Below are positions 1-9,594 of a stretch of 32,790 nucleotides of DNA, in pieces. The stretch spans positions 1 to 32,790 of the forward strand of contig CAMFVG010000009.1 in the NCBI GenBank assembly GCA_945992055.1, read 5' to 3'. This DNA is from an uncultured Clostridia bacterium. GTDB lineage: Bacteria; Bacillota; Clostridia; Lachnospirales; Lachnospiraceae. Position 1 is the first letter of the stretch, and each line of letters begins with the position of its first letter. A program made the translations under genes and the position numbers. Below the pieces are notes generated by a model. That model did not search any database. It had not been told where the DNA came from and saw nothing but the letters and a program-made list of their open reading frames with translations.

Positions 1-502
1 CGTATGTAAGAAAAATATCTTTAAATATGTCATCCTCACAATTGCAGGCACAATACTTCTCCAATGGAATCAGATTGTTTTTTATCACTCCTATTTCTCC
101 CGCAATCCCCTGCAGGAACTCCTTTTCATCATCAAAATCCAAACTCATTCTTTGTACAATCTGCTGTAACAACTGATACTTCTGTTCTTCCGAAAAAATA
201 TTTTCTTGCGTTATCTGATATGCCCATTTTAAAATGCTATAAAAAATGGCATGGAAAGTCCCAAAAGTTACTTCCCCATACCTTCCTTCACTCAACCTTT
301 GAAATCGTTCTTTCATTTCTCTTGCAGCAGCTTTCGAAAAAGTAATAACAAGAATCTCTTCTGGATTTACTTTATACTTCTCAATCAGATATTGCACTCT
401 TCTTGTGATGACAGTCGTTTTCCCGGAACCGGGACCTGCCAGGACCAGACACGGTCCGGATTTGTGAGTAATTGCCCTAACTTGAGCAGAATTTAATCCC
501 AT
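1..502 (-). CDS. UvrD/PcrA-family ATP-dependent DNA helicase, N-terminal part (runs off the window edge)
   Basis: Reverse-strand ORF starting ATG at 502: MGLNSAQVRAITHKSGPCLVLAGPGSGKTTVITRRVQYLIEKYKVNPEEILVITFSKAAAREMKERF...; Walker A GPGSGKTT and Q-motif-like start; SD AAAAGGAG just upstream. Missing from the supplied ORF track because no stop lies within the window. Confidence 0.9.
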   Translation of the reverse strand, partial: MGLNSAQVRAITHKSGPCLVLAGPGSGKTTVITRRVQYLIEKYKVNPEEILVITFSKAAAREMKERFQRLSEGRYGEVTFGTFHAIFYSILKWAYQITQENIFSEEQKYQLLQQIVQRMSLDFDDEKEFLQGIAGEIGVIKNNLIPLEKYCACNCEDDIFKDIFLTY

Positions 503-519
503 GTACTACTCCTTTTCAA

Positions 520-553
520 CAAGACAAGGACGGGATATCTCCCGCCCTTTTAG
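520..553 (-). terminator. Hairpin between gltX and the helicase gene
   Basis: GGGCGGGA-GATA-TCCCGTCC (minus strand), 8-bp stem with one G-T wobble at 528-547, directly after the gltX stop. The T-rich tail is imperfect (ttgtcttgttg). Confidence 0.5.
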
Positions 554-555
554 TA

Positions 556-2013
556 TTATTTTCCAAGTAATTCTATTCCTTTACGCAAACGCGCAAGTGA
601 CTCTTCTTTCCCCAAGATTTCCATAATCTCGGTAGCACCACCCGGCGTATTCTGTTTTCCGGATACTGCAGTTCTTACCGGCCACATCGCATAACCATTC
701 TTGCAACCCTTTTGCTCCACATAGTTTTTTAGCACTCCATACAAAGCATCATTTGTATAATCATCATGCGCTTCAAAAAGAGGCAACAGTTCTTTTAACA
801 CCTCTAAAGACGTCTCCTCGTTGGTCTTCATCTTCTTATGTGTATACATAGCTATATCATATTCCGGAAGTTCTTCAAAGAAATCAATCTGTTCTTTAAT
901 ATCCGGGAATATCTCAATTCGGGTCTTTACCAGTGATGCAATCTTTTTCAAATCGTAATCTTTTGTAATTACTTCTTGAATATACGGCTTGGCCATTTCA
1001 TAGAACTTATCAAAGTCCATAGCTTTTAGATATTCACCATTCATCCATTTTAACTTTGTAGTATCAAACACTGCCGGCGATTTACTCATATGGCGATAAT
1101 CAAAAGCTTTCACTAATTCCTCCAAGGAAAAGATTTCCGTATTATCAGCCGGACTCCATCCAAGCAACGCTACATAGTTCACAACCGCTTCTGTAACGTA
1201 TCCCTGCTCTATCAAATCTTCATACGAAGAATGTCCGGAACGTTTGCTGAGCTTTTTATGAGTTTCGTCTGTAATCAACGGACAATGCACATACGTAGGA
1301 ACTTCCCATCCAAACGCTTCATACAGTCGATTGTATTTCGGAGCCGATGACAAGTATTCATTTCCACGAACAACATGTGTGATTCCTTGCAAATGATCGT
1401 CCACAACATTGGCAAAATTATAGGTCGGATATCCGTCCGATTTAATCAAAATCATATCGTCCAATTCCTCATTCGGAACCGTAATATCTCCATAGATGTC
1501 GTCGTGGAATGTGGTCGTTCCTTCTGTCGGCATATTGATACGAATTACATACGGCTTTCCTGCTGCCAGGTTTGCTTCAATCTCTTCCTTGCTCAAATGC
1601 AAACAATGTTTGTCATAAACAACAATCTCTTCTCCGCCTTCTTTGACTTCACTTTTCAAAGATGCCAATCTTTCCTTATCACAGAAACAATAGTAGGCAT
1701 GTCCGGTTTCAATCAATTTTTTGGCATACTCCAGATACAAGCCTGTGGCCTGTCTTTCGCTCTGCACATATGGACCAACGCCCCCATCTTTGTCCGGGCC
1801 TTCATCATGTAATAATCCCGTTTTTTCCAACGTGCGATAAATAATATCTACAGCACCTTCTACCAAACGTTCTTGGTCGGTATCTTCAATACGAAGTAGA
1901 AAATCTCCATCTTCATGTTTTGCAATTAAATATGCATACAACGCCGTTCTTAAATTTCCCACATGCATTCTTCCTGTAGGACTCGGCGCAAATCTTGTTC
2001 TTACCTTACCCAT
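556..2013 (-). CDS. gltX: Glutamyl-tRNA synthetase
   Basis: [46 protein letters not shown] (HIGH-type motif), KLSKRSG motif. Start placed at the internal ATG (2013) rather than the upstream one; overlaps the aminotransferase stop. Confidence 0.95.
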   Translation of the reverse strand: MGKVRTRFAPSPTGRMHVGNLRTALYAYLIAKHEDGDFLLRIEDTDQERLVEGAVDIIYRTLEKTGLLHDEGPDKDGGVGPYVQSERQATGLYLEYAKKLIETGHAYYCFCDKERLASLKSEVKEGGEEIVVYDKHCLHLSKEEIEANLAAGKPYVIRINMPTEGTTTFHDDIYGDITVPNEELDDMILIKSDGYPTYNFANVVDDHLQGITHVVRGNEYLSSAPKYNRLYEAFGWEVPTYVHCPLITDETHKKLSKRSGHSSYEDLIEQGYVTEAVVNYVALLGWSPADNTEIFSLEELVKAFDYRHMSKSPAVFDTTKLKWMNGEYLKAMDFDKFYEMAKPYIQEVITKDYDLKKIASLVKTRIEIFPDIKEQIDFFEELPEYDIAMYTHKKMKTNEETSLEVLKELLPLFEAHDDYTNDALYGVLKNYVEQKGCKNGYAMWPVRTAVSGKQNTPGGATEIMEILGKEESLARLRKGIELLGK

Positions 2014-3298
2014 TCTTCTCACCTAAAATTTTATCAATACTTACTAATTTTACACTTAACACAAAAATCTTCGCTGCCTCTGCCAATTCTTCCGGTGTTG
2101 GGAAAGATGGTGCAATACGGATATTACTATCTTTCGGGTCCTTTCCATATGGGAATGTAGCACCTGCCGGTGTCATAACCACCCCTGCTTCTTTCGCCTT
2201 TGCAACGATTGCCTTTGCACATCCTTCTAAAGAATCAAAAGAAATGAAGTATCCACCTCTTGGGCGAATCCAACTTCCGATTTCCAAACCTTTCAATTCT
2301 TTTTCCAGACAATCCAATACAGCTTCAAATTTTGGTCTTAAGATTTCAGCATGTTTTCTCATGTGTTGTACCATGCCATGAATATTTCCATAAAAACGCG
2401 CATGACGTAACTGGTTTAATTTGTCATGACCAATCGTCTGAATCTGCATTTGCTTACGAATTGCTTCCAAGTTGGCCGTTGAAGCTGCAATTGCAGCGAT
2501 ACCGGAACCCGGAAAACTTACCTTTGATGTAGAACAGAATTTATAAACCATATCCGGATTTCCTTCTTGTTTACATGCCATCAGAATTTCAATCAAATAA
2601 TCTTGCTTATCTTCATACAAGTGATGGATACAATAAGCATTATCCCAATAAATACGGAAATCTTTCGCTGCCGGTTTTAATCTGGCAAAACGACGCACCG
2701 TTCTATCTGAATATGTAATGCCTTGTGGGTTAGAATATTTTGGCACACACCAGATACCCTTAATGGATTCATCTGAACTTACCAATTCCTCAACCATATC
2801 CATATCCGGGCCTTCATCCGTCATTGGAACATTGATCATCTCAATCCCAAAATGTTCTGTAATCGCAAAGTGTCTGTCATAACCCGGTACCGGACACAAA
2901 AATTTCACTTTATCTAATTTGCACCACGGAGTACTTCCCATAACCCCATGAGTCATGGAACGAGCAACCGTATCATACATCAAATTCAAACTTGAGTTTC
3001 CGAAAATAACAATATTCTCCTTTGGAACCTCTGACATATCTGAAAGGAGACGCTTTGCTTCGCGGATTCCATCTAACACTCCATAGTTTCGACAGTCAAC
3101 GCCTTCTTCACAATATAAATTCGCTTTACTAGAAAGTACATCCATCATCCCCATGGACAAGTCAAGTTGTGCTTGAGATGGTTTTCCGCGAGACATGTCT
3201 AATTTTAGATTTCTCGCTTTCACTTCCGCAAATTCTTTTTCCAGTTCACTCTTTAATGACTTCAGTTCTTCTACGCTTAAATCTTTATATGCTGTCAT
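2006..3298 (-). CDS. PLP-dependent aminotransferase (class I/II fold, aspartate aminotransferase Ic-like)
   Basis: [48 protein letters not shown]...; [21 protein letters not shown] resembles the PLP-lysine region. Confidence 0.85.
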   Translation of the reverse strand: MTAYKDLSVEELKSLKSELEKEFAEVKARNLKLDMSRGKPSQAQLDLSMGMMDVLSSKANLYCEEGVDCRNYGVLDGIREAKRLLSDMSEVPKENIVIFGNSSLNLMYDTVARSMTHGVMGSTPWCKLDKVKFLCPVPGYDRHFAITEHFGIEMINVPMTDEGPDMDMVEELVSSDESIKGIWCVPKYSNPQGITYSDRTVRRFARLKPAAKDFRIYWDNAYCIHHLYEDKQDYLIEILMACKQEGNPDMVYKFCSTSKVSFPGSGIAAIAASTANLEAIRKQMQIQTIGHDKLNQLRHARFYGNIHGMVQHMRKHAEILRPKFEAVLDCLEKELKGLEIGSWIRPRGGYFISFDSLEGCAKAIVAKAKEAGVVMTPAGATFPYGKDPKDSNIRIAPSFPTPEELAEAAKIFVLSVKLVSIDKILGEKNG

Positions 3299-3397
3299 TA
3301 TTCAAAACCTCCTCTTTTACCTTCCTAACTTGCTAGTTTATACGATTTTTCTCTTTTTATCAATATCTTTTTGCTTATTTTTCTTCCTTTCATAAAA

Positions 3398-3426
3398 CGA
3401 CAGGGGAAATCAAATTTCCCCTGTGC
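3398..3426 (-). terminator. Rho-independent-like terminator overlapping the end of the 258-aa ORF
   Basis: Perfect 11-bp inverted repeat ACAGGGGAAAT(3400-3410)/ATTTCCCCTGT(3414-3424), followed on the minus strand by cgttttatg. Confidence 0.6.
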
Positions 3427-4186
3427 TAATTCTTCGATATTGATTTTTCCAATTTTCCAACGTATCTTCGTATTGTAATATACGAACACCCTCTGCGATG
3501 TTTTGCACATCATCAGAAAGTTCCTCGTCAATTTCCATATACACATCACTCGTTGTCAATAATTGATGATATTCTACACTGTTCATATATCGACGACATG
3601 CATACAGATATGCTTTTAGCATCGACTTTTCTTCACAAATCTGAAATGCTGCCTCATACATCTTTGCCGCCTCTTGATATAAAAACAATCTTCCGTAAGC
3701 CGCTCCAAGGCAACCATATACTTTTCCATAAAACTTTCCATCCAAGCTTTCGTCTCGCTCCCCTTGCAAGATTCCTTGATAGAGCAGAATTGCTGATTTC
3801 ACCGAACCACTTGTCAGCAGATTGTCAGCTTTGTATTTCTGCTTTTCCAATGGTTTTTGATTTTTTAATTGTTCCAATACATCTTGTATCTGACTCAATT
3901 CTCCCGTCGTATAAATTGAAGAATATGCAAGTATCATAATCACAAACTGTTCAATTGTGCCGTTTTGACTAAACAAATATCGGAGGTCATCAGCCAACGG
4001 TTTAAGGTTTAATTCTTCTTCCAACCAGTCGCAGAGTTTTTCATTCATTATGGTATAGTCGACCAAATAAAGATGATTGCATAAATAATAGCATAATTCC
4101 TCAATGGTATATATCTTGCGCTGAATCTGCGCAATATCATATGGCCGCTTTGCCTTCGTTTTATGACAAAGAATTAAACTGCTCAT
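3410..4186 (-). CDS. Uncharacterised TPR-like protein (third gene of the uncharacterised operon)
   Basis: 258-aa ORF; helical repeat-like segment KFYGKVYGCLGAAYGRLFLYQEAAKMYEAAFQICEEKSMLKAYLYACRRY. Start overlaps the preceding gene by 26 nt, with SD GGAGGA inside that gene. Confidence 0.75.
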   Translation of the reverse strand: MSSLILCHKTKAKRPYDIAQIQRKIYTIEELCYYLCNHLYLVDYTIMNEKLCDWLEEELNLKPLADDLRYLFSQNGTIEQFVIMILAYSSIYTTGELSQIQDVLEQLKNQKPLEKQKYKADNLLTSGSVKSAILLYQGILQGERDESLDGKFYGKVYGCLGAAYGRLFLYQEAAKMYEAAFQICEEKSMLKAYLYACRRYMNSVEYHQLLTTSDVYMEIDEELSDDVQNIAEGVRILQYEDTLENWKNQYRRISTGEI

Positions 4187-5327
4187 TGCTTCCTCCTAAA
4201 CGTATTTCCTTTTCCACGTAAAAATCGGTGGCCGGGAAAAATTCTCCAAATCCCACGTCTCTCATACTGATTTTACATCTTTTTTCATCCAGTAGGATGA
4301 CTTTCACTTGTAGTCTCAGTGTATAGTTCTTTCTCTTCGGCAGCCCCTCTAAAGACACCCTCTCCACTCGCATCTCACCGGTCGCCAAGGATTCTATATG
4401 AATCTCAATATCATCCGTATTTTCAAGTAAAATTTCACATTGGGTATCTGCCTCATACCAGCGACTCCCCCACGGCAAAATCGGATACCATTTGTCAAGT
4501 CCCTGCATACGAAGTTTGAGACAAATCTGGTCCATCATCTTCGTTTCATCCAGATAGATTAAAGGCTCTTCATACCTCAAAGTATGCTTATATGCTGCAT
4601 AACAAGCACCTTTACTGTACAAATTGTTTCCAAGAAATGTTCTTCGTCCATTGCATAGCACCTTTAAAGATTGTGGATACCAATTGTTTTCAAAACCTTC
4701 GCCCACCAAAAACACAGAGGACACCAACTTCTTTTCGAACACCCCTTGAATAAATTGTTTGAACTGTGCGTCTGCTTGGCGTGCTCTATCCACATTGAGC
4801 ACCGGGTAGACTGCCGCCAGCTCCTCCATTTGCGCATTTGCCACTTCGTCTACAGTGATGAATGCATCTCGCCCCCTGCCGTATCCTGTACGGATTTTTC
4901 GGAGCATATAGGCCTTTACCTCATGGCGATCACAATGAAACAACGCCGCCTCATACTGCCAAAGTTCTTTCGGTTGATACAACATATAGTTGCAAAAACT
5001 TTCTTTATAATCCTGTGCATGAATATGATCTTTTGCAATTCCCAATCGTTGACCGATTCCTTTCAACATTTTTACAATATCCATGTCAAGTTGCGGAACC
5101 GTAAAAACCAATTCCTCAACAGCGTCGAACTGCTCCAGTGCTTTTTCAACACACTCCTTTAACAATCGGATGCTTTCTTCACTCTCGCGATGCACTGCCT
5201 TTTCATACAAGTTATCAACGGAATACGTGACATTTTCCAAAGTCATAGGTTCCTGTTGTTCTTCACTATAATAGCTAATCTGACAATATTTTTCATTCAA
5301 TTCGCAACCAACAATAAACTTCGTCAC
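4161..5327 (-). CDS. Uncharacterised protein resembling a degenerate Hsp70/actin-fold ATPase (possibly the DUF5716 family)
   Basis: 388 aa: FIVGCELNEKYCQISYYS, VEELVFTVPQLDMDIVKMLKGIGQRLGI, AALFHCDRHEVKAYML and VSSVFLVGEGFENNWYPQSLKVLCNGRRTFLGNNLYSKGACYAAY occur in the order of Hsp70 phosphate-1, inter-motif, phosphate-2 and adenosine regions. The DUF name is from memory and unverified. Confidence 0.7.
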   Translation of the reverse strand: MTKFIVGCELNEKYCQISYYSEEQQEPMTLENVTYSVDNLYEKAVHRESEESIRLLKECVEKALEQFDAVEELVFTVPQLDMDIVKMLKGIGQRLGIAKDHIHAQDYKESFCNYMLYQPKELWQYEAALFHCDRHEVKAYMLRKIRTGYGRGRDAFITVDEVANAQMEELAAVYPVLNVDRARQADAQFKQFIQGVFEKKLVSSVFLVGEGFENNWYPQSLKVLCNGRRTFLGNNLYSKGACYAAYKHTLRYEEPLIYLDETKMMDQICLKLRMQGLDKWYPILPWGSRWYEADTQCEILLENTDDIEIHIESLATGEMRVERVSLEGLPKRKNYTLRLQVKVILLDEKRCKISMRDVGFGEFFPATDFYVEKEIRLGGSNEQFNSLS

Positions 5328-5351
5328 GCCATCTTCCCTCCTTCTTGTATA

Positions 5352-8300
5352 TTAGTAGGTCGGAAATAGTATTTCAGCGACCTCCTCCTCTTTTTTGTAA
5401 TGAAGCATTGCTTCATATTGTTTTTCTTTAGATAAACGGCCAATCAGATTTAATCTTCCAAACTTTCCATCTTCATAAACCACGTTTGTCTTGCTGCACA
5501 CTGATTTATCTGTAAGCAATTGCTTTTCGTGTGTCGTTTCTTCAAAATAGTATGTCAGATTCTCGTCTTCATAAAGAACAAACTCTTTGACATATACATT
5601 GTCGTACATTGGCAATAATGCTTCCGCCTGAAATTCGTCAGCAAGCTCTCCATCCTTCCAAATACAATAGAACACTTTGACTTTTCCATCCATGGAGCCT
5701 TGGTATTCCACCATTACTTTGTCGTAAAGTTGTGTTTCCTTGAGCCACGCCTGTGGGTATTTTAAATAAAAAGGGAATACCAAATTCTTTTTCGACATTT
5801 CGCCAAAACATTCTTTTAACACATTCCCAATCGCCGGCTCTACATCCCGTCCTACGTAATATTTTAAAATTGCCACTTTGCAAATATCCGCAAGATATTC
5901 TTTTTGTGTATATTCCTGCACCAACATGCGAACCACTCGTTCAGGAAGAATCCGTCCATGATTTACATACATTCTGGAAACATAAGCAAGATATGCCTGT
6001 TTTAACCGGAAATACGGACGTCCTGTATAATAATCTTCGAAAATGTCCTCTTCTGCAAACATCGTTTCCGAAAAGAGCATCTGTGTAATGATACGCTCCG
6101 CGATAGCCTTCGTATTAACTCCGTATTCTCTGGCTTTTTTCCAAACTTTTTTCATATCACAGGTTGCACCACAATAAAATCTTGCCAGATAATTAAGAAT
6201 CGCTTTGTCATAGAATCCTTCTGCAAGCAATTCATAAGCCACATATAATAGAAAATCCTCTTCAATTGACTCATCTTCTCGAATTCGCTTTGAGCATAAC
6301 AAGAAGATTTCTTGTTTATCAAACGGTCCCATGCCGTACTTTTTCAAATTATCAAAAGATAAGGAAATCGGCAAACGCTCCTTTACATATTCCGGTTGCG
6401 CCATTTTACGATTTTTGCATAATTCCAAATAACGCATCTCATAGAACAATCGTCTGGTCTCATATGGAATTGAATCCATGTAGTGCAGACCATCATCCGC
6501 TTCCCATACAATTCTTGATTCTTTGTCGTATAAATATACAATCGCCCCTTGGTTCGCTTTATATGCAACCCGCTGTCTGACACTACCATCCGCTTCTATG
6601 ACAAGAACATATTTCATTCCTTTAACACACGTAGTCACTTGGTATGCATGGCAAACATCATATAACGCATCCAATTCCTCCAAGGAAATCGTATTCGGAT
6701 TAATAAACCGATTGTAAATAATGCGCAGCGAATCACTGATGTGACGCTTTAACAGACTCTCTGTTGCAAATGCTTTCATCTGCTCATAATAGCGCTTGTA
6801 AATCTCGCTATCTTCATTTTCATACGTCAAAATATTTTCATATAGTAAAGCAATCCGCTTATAATCCAGATTTAGTCCGTGCAGAAAATATAGATACACA
6901 ATCCGTGGAAATGCATGCTTCACTCTTTGCGGATTCACAGACATCATATAAAACTCGTACAACTGTGCTATCTTCATTTCCTGCAGTGCTGCTTTTTCAT
7001 ACCATTTAAAATAGGTATGACCTGTTTTATTGCCTTTAATTAATTGCATGCAAATTGCTTGTAAAATACTTGGTTCCTCATACATTTCATATGCACGCTC
7101 TAAAATATGCAATAACTTTGCATCGTATTTTTTCTGCTGACTGACTAAATCAGCTGCCTGAAGTGCCAATTCGCGTGTAATAATCTTATATTTTGTAGCA
7201 AAATTCAAAACCTGAACTTCAAAAGAATCTAACTTTCGAAGCAAAAGCACTTTTTCCTGAAAACACATATATGCTTCTGCATATAAAAGGATTTGATTGG
7301 CGCCATTAAAAAATTGACGTTCCAACACTCGAATACGGTCCTCGTAATCCCGATATAGCGGGTCGAGATTGACTAGCATACACAAAATCGGCCAGGAATA
7401 CAAATGCTTCATAAAAGTACGATTAAGTTCTTCCAACACACGATTTGTATGAATTGTTTCTTTCTTTAACAACGCAGTCAAAAACAAATAATATGCATAA
7501 ATCTCGGGTTTTCTTCCAATGGCAAATTTTGAAAAATTCCCATTTTCCAATATCCACTTTGCCTCTTCTTCTCTTCTGCCGCGCAAATATATATGGGCCT
7601 TCAGTAGCATATAATATTCGTTTCCCGAATCTAGTTCTTGTAAATGCTCCACTCGTTTAATAGCAGTTTCCACCCATGTATTCACATGGGTTTTTCCTGC
7701 AATAAATGCCAAGTATTCTTTGAGCCCCTGGCCAGCTACCATTCCCTTCATACCGCGCATTTCATCTCGCGGTCCGCTTTGGTGTACACAAACATCCACG
7801 CAAAGGGTTTCATATGGTGTAGCGATGTAAATTTTGCCATAATTATAACCTGCATGCAGTTTGTCATGACAAAGAATATATTCTATTCGATAAGTGTTTC
7901 CCACAAAATCATCTGTAGTAATTTCTGACCGCTGCAAACTTAAGAAGTCCCCGTCTGCGGTGATTCGTACGGTTGTATATCCCCAAGTATTTTTAACAAT
8001 TTCCAAAGCTCCCTGTTGGGATTCTAATACGTCATGATACTCTTGCTTTTCGGCAGACAACGTAAGAAAGATTTTTTCTTTTTGCTTAATGCCAACCAAA
8101 AATTCCTCTAATGCTCTCTCATCCAAAGCCCATGTACGCATATTTTGATATAAATTTTGCACTCGCTTATCTTCATATCTCAACAAATCATGAAATTGTC
8201 TTGCGCGAAACAGACGTTTTGCTTCCGCAAAATCCTGGATTGCCAATTTCTTAAAATCTCCAATCGTCTGAACTTTGCCGTAAGCAGTCATAATATATGG

Positions 8301-8642
8301 TTTTTCAACAACGGCCGTAAAATTCAAATCGTATTCCCCACCGTTGCAGACCACAGTAAACTTTCCCTGCTCCACATGACCAGGTGTAAGGCCGGTGCTG
8401 TCGTATGTAAAATTCACGCAAACAGGATTCGCATCAAACCCCTCCTCAAGGCAATGCACACGAAAAGAAGACGGATATACAAGTCCTCTGATATTTCCGT
8501 CCTTTTTATTCTCTATGAGGAAACTTCCTTTGTACATTTCACCTTCGCTCACAGCCATGTAAATCTGCGTTTCGGAAAACTGTATATCCGGTTGTTCCAC
8601 TTTGAAGTCGCCCTTTGAAAATTGTTTAATCTTATTTTTCAC
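5352..8642 (-). CDS. Large uncharacterised protein: N-terminal beta-sandwich-like domains, long helical-repeat core, beta-rich C-terminus (possibly the DUF5717 family)
   Basis: 1096-aa ORF with GTG start at 8642 and no frame disruption. N-terminus QIYMAVSEGEMYKGSFLIENKKDGNIRGLVYPSSFRVHC looks Ig/ASH-like; extended alpha-helical middle. The DUF name is from memory and unverified. Confidence 0.8.
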   Translation of the reverse strand: MKNKIKQFSKGDFKVEQPDIQFSETQIYMAVSEGEMYKGSFLIENKKDGNIRGLVYPSSFRVHCLEEGFDANPVCVNFTYDSTGLTPGHVEQGKFTVVCNGGEYDLNFTAVVEKPYIMTAYGKVQTIGDFKKLAIQDFAEAKRLFRARQFHDLLRYEDKRVQNLYQNMRTWALDERALEEFLVGIKQKEKIFLTLSAEKQEYHDVLESQQGALEIVKNTWGYTTVRITADGDFLSLQRSEITTDDFVGNTYRIEYILCHDKLHAGYNYGKIYIATPYETLCVDVCVHQSGPRDEMRGMKGMVAGQGLKEYLAFIAGKTHVNTWVETAIKRVEHLQELDSGNEYYMLLKAHIYLRGRREEEAKWILENGNFSKFAIGRKPEIYAYYLFLTALLKKETIHTNRVLEELNRTFMKHLYSWPILCMLVNLDPLYRDYEDRIRVLERQFFNGANQILLYAEAYMCFQEKVLLLRKLDSFEVQVLNFATKYKIITRELALQAADLVSQQKKYDAKLLHILERAYEMYEEPSILQAICMQLIKGNKTGHTYFKWYEKAALQEMKIAQLYEFYMMSVNPQRVKHAFPRIVYLYFLHGLNLDYKRIALLYENILTYENEDSEIYKRYYEQMKAFATESLLKRHISDSLRIIYNRFINPNTISLEELDALYDVCHAYQVTTCVKGMKYVLVIEADGSVRQRVAYKANQGAIVYLYDKESRIVWEADDGLHYMDSIPYETRRLFYEMRYLELCKNRKMAQPEYVKERLPISLSFDNLKKYGMGPFDKQEIFLLCSKRIREDESIEEDFLLYVAYELLAEGFYDKAILNYLARFYCGATCDMKKVWKKAREYGVNTKAIAERIITQMLFSETMFAEEDIFEDYYTGRPYFRLKQAYLAYVSRMYVNHGRILPERVVRMLVQEYTQKEYLADICKVAILKYYVGRDVEPAIGNVLKECFGEMSKKNLVFPFYLKYPQAWLKETQLYDKVMVEYQGSMDGKVKVFYCIWKDGELADEFQAEALLPMYDNVYVKEFVLYEDENLTYYFEETTHEKQLLTDKSVCSKTNVVYEDGKFGRLNLIGRLSKEKQYEAMLHYKKEEEVAEILFPTY

Positions 8643-8678
8643 CTGGTCACCTACTCCACGTTACTTTCATCAACTTTT

Positions 8679-8707
8679 ATCATAGCATTGCAACCTTATA
8701 ATTACAA
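8679..8707 (-). promoter_or_regulatory. Predicted sigma-A-type promoter for the 3-gene uncharacterised operon
   Basis: Minus strand TTGTAA (8707-8702) - 17 nt - TATGAT (8684-8679), 37 nt upstream of the GTG start at 8642. Confidence 0.6.
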
Positions 8708-8714
8708 CCGATTT

Positions 8715-9590
8715 TTAAGGATTGCATCTCTTGCAAGGCTCATATCCTCTCATCATCAACGACTCTCGATTTCCGTCATACTTCTCTCGATTCTCCACTT
8801 TAATATCTTGCACACCGGAACAACTTGTTTGATGAAACTTCTTACTATTTTTATTCAAAATATATGTGCTATTTTCCTCCTCTGATTGCACACTTTGTCC
8901 CACAAATTTGCTGTTTCCCGTTGCATAATCAATCTCGATTCCCGGTTGCACATTATATACATACACATGAAAACAAATGCCATCGCCTTGATCCTCTACC
9001 GACATAGCTTCCATCTGTACTCCAGATGCCACTAGATTATTGCCTTCAAAAATAGGCGTAACTCGATACATAACATGATTCCCAGTTTCTCTTATATAGT
9101 CTGCTACCATGTTTTCAAATGGCAACATCCCTTCAACATTCATATAACGGGTTCCGGTAATAAGATTTTTTTCATTGGCATTTTCACCTGTTAATTGAAA
9201 ACCAATCAAATGGCACCGATTATACAAGTATTTTCCATCCACATTGTCATATTTTATAGTCTGCCAACCACTCGGTTTCACCTGTCCGATCGGTTCTCGT
9301 TCCTCTGTCGGCATCAAATCCGGGCCAATACTTGCTTGTGCCATACCACATTTGCCATATGCATCTAGTTCACTGTATTCTTCATACGATACAGTCTGCA
9401 AATCCACATCTGAAAAATCCGGTTCATTCCCCTTCAGTACAACATAAGGTTGTCCAGAATATGCTGGAATCTCATCGACCCATGTGTATTCCACCGATTC
9501 CTCATTAACCAACGGCTCACTCAAAGGATGACATGCAGCAAGAATCATAACCAGAAATAAACAACATGTAATTGTATATGCTTTTTTCAT
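8715..9590 (-). CDS. Secreted/lipoprotein DNA/RNA non-specific endonuclease (NucA/EndA-like) with C-terminal Cys metal-binding-like module
   Basis: Lipobox-like LVMILAAC; PSGWQTIKYDNVDGKYLYNRCHLIGFQLTGENANEKNLITGTRYMNVEGMLPFEN (NRCH variant of the DRGH motif, plus the N..NLITGT.Y.N block); C-terminal YILNKNSKKFHQTSCSGVQDIK...GYEPCKRCNP. Confidence 0.85.
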   Translation of the reverse strand: MKKAYTITCCLFLVMILAACHPLSEPLVNEESVEYTWVDEIPAYSGQPYVVLKGNEPDFSDVDLQTVSYEEYSELDAYGKCGMAQASIGPDLMPTEEREPIGQVKPSGWQTIKYDNVDGKYLYNRCHLIGFQLTGENANEKNLITGTRYMNVEGMLPFENMVADYIRETGNHVMYRVTPIFEGNNLVASGVQMEAMSVEDQGDGICFHVYVYNVQPGIEIDYATGNSKFVGQSVQSEEENSTYILNKNSKKFHQTSCSGVQDIKVENREKYDGNRESLMMRGYEPCKRCNP

Positions 9591-9594
9591 ACTA

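Noticed and set aside
64-496. Plus-strand ORFs of 93 and 81 aa
   Set aside because: Antisense to the minus-strand UvrD-type helicase frame, which is clearly coding; their translations are low-complexity and unrecognisable.
4671-5162. 163-aa plus-strand ORF inside the pseudo-Hsp70 gene, and similar antisense ORFs (1375-1812, 5753-6088, 8157-8618, 12744-13040, 14986-15510, 18578-19087, 20088-20534)
   Set aside because: All are antisense to confidently called genes, lack plausible SD/start context and look like complements of coding frames.
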